A stretch of DNA of 5,383 nucleotides from Rhodospirillaceae bacterium (GTDB taxonomy: Bacteria > Pseudomonadota > Alphaproteobacteria > Micavibrionales > UBA2020), in NCBI GenBank assembly GCA_003524565.1, contig DQGU01000169.1, forward strand, positions 2,121-7,503, in the 5' to 3' direction. The position numbers and the translations under genes are program-made. The stretch's first letter is position 1, and each line of letters opens with the position of its first letter. The notes below the pieces were generated by a model that was not told the DNA's origin, did not search any database, and was given only the letters and a program-made list of their open reading frames with translations. Positions 5,132-5,383 of the stretch are shown here, piece by piece.

Positions 5132-5383
5132 TCATTGTTTGCCGTTTTGCGGCGGCAAGCTTTGCGGCGGTTCGCTCGGGCGGTGTGCGGTGTCGATTTC
5201 GGTATATTCCGCTTCGATAATGGTGGTTTCCTGCGTCATGCCGCCGTGGCGGGTTTTCTGGTTGAAACGGGCATGACGGCGGATGAAGCCGTCGGGATTT
5301 TTTTGCAGGCGCTGGAAAAACAGGCGGCGCAACTGCGGCGCCAGCAAGCCGAGCGCCATAAAATCGCTGATAAAGCCGGGAAA
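5132..5383 (-). CDS. fxsA: FxsA-family membrane protein, C-terminal part only (cut by window edge)
   Basis: The frame is open to the right edge of the window, so the N-terminus lies outside. The visible 83 residues begin FPGFISDFMALGLLAPQLRRLF, matching the FxsA signature in which a PGFxTDxxGLLLLxPPxR segment closes the last membrane helix. A cytosolic basic stretch (QRLQKNPDGFIRRHARF) follows, then an acidic TIIEAEYTEID motif and a Pro/Gln-rich end, both common in alphaproteobacterial FxsA proteins. FxsA is a small inner-membrane protein; the E. coli version was described as relieving F-plasmid exclusion of phage T7, and its cellular role is otherwise unclear. Neighbourhood supports the call, since fxsA lies beside secB in many alphaproteobacteria. 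An ATG at 5359 exists inside the fragment but would cut the signature, so I reject it as the start. Confidence 0.78.
   Translation of the reverse strand, partial: FPGFISDFMALGLLAPQLRRLFFQRLQKNPDGFIRRHARFNQKTRHGGMTQETTIIEAEYTEIDTAHRPSEPPQSLPPQNGKQ

Noticed and set aside
1..5383. Search for CRISPR arrays, insertion sequences, tRNA or rRNA genes, phage genes, toxin-antitoxin pairs or other defence modules.
   Set aside because: No regularly spaced repeats, transposase motifs, terminal inverted repeats with target duplications, tRNA cloverleaf or defence-associated domains were seen. Almost all of the window is ordinary core coding sequence.

Overview
The window reads as a core chromosomal segment of an alphaproteobacterium, with moderately high GC (estimated by eye). 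The evidence is gene content and order: ppsR, aroE, coaE and dnaQ run head to tail on the + strand, then convergent secB with fxsA behind it. This block is typical of alphaproteobacteria near the chromosomal housekeeping cluster. The protein sequences look alphaproteobacterial too, for example the FHLHLISDSTG start of PpsR and the acidic C-terminal tail of the FxsA-like fragment. I cannot name a genus.

Layout. Positions 1-94 are AT-rich and non-coding as far as I can see, with a hairpin that may end the gene to its right. Two minus-strand genes follow, about 25 nt apart and probably co-transcribed: an unrecognised protein (705-1229, possibly to 1259) and then a LOG/SLOG-type Rossmann protein (95-679). 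A divergent intergenic region (about 1230-1382) separates them from the + strand operon: ppsR (regulatory kinase/phosphorylase of PEP synthase or pyruvate phosphate dikinase), aroE (shikimate dehydrogenase), coaE (dephospho-CoA kinase) and dnaQ (DNA polymerase III proofreading subunit). These four are tightly packed, with a 19-nt overlap, a 4-nt overlap and a 2-nt gap. A strong bidirectional hairpin terminator at 4466-4498 separates dnaQ from convergent secB (export chaperone). The 3' part of an fxsA-like membrane protein gene lies upstream of secB on the same strand and is cut by the right window edge.

How the genes relate. PpsR acts on PEP synthesis and AroE on the shikimate pathway, which consumes PEP, so those two share a metabolite. 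CoaE and DnaQ are core functions carried along by conserved linkage. SecB and FxsA concern export and the membrane.

I found no CRISPR array, insertion sequence, tRNA, rRNA, prophage or defence module. The most open items are the unrecognised gene at 705-1229, the LOG protein with an altered signature motif, the absence of maf between ppsR and aroE (where many alphaproteobacteria have it), and the small dyad-rich leader of secB. I do not see convincing evidence of a new system here.
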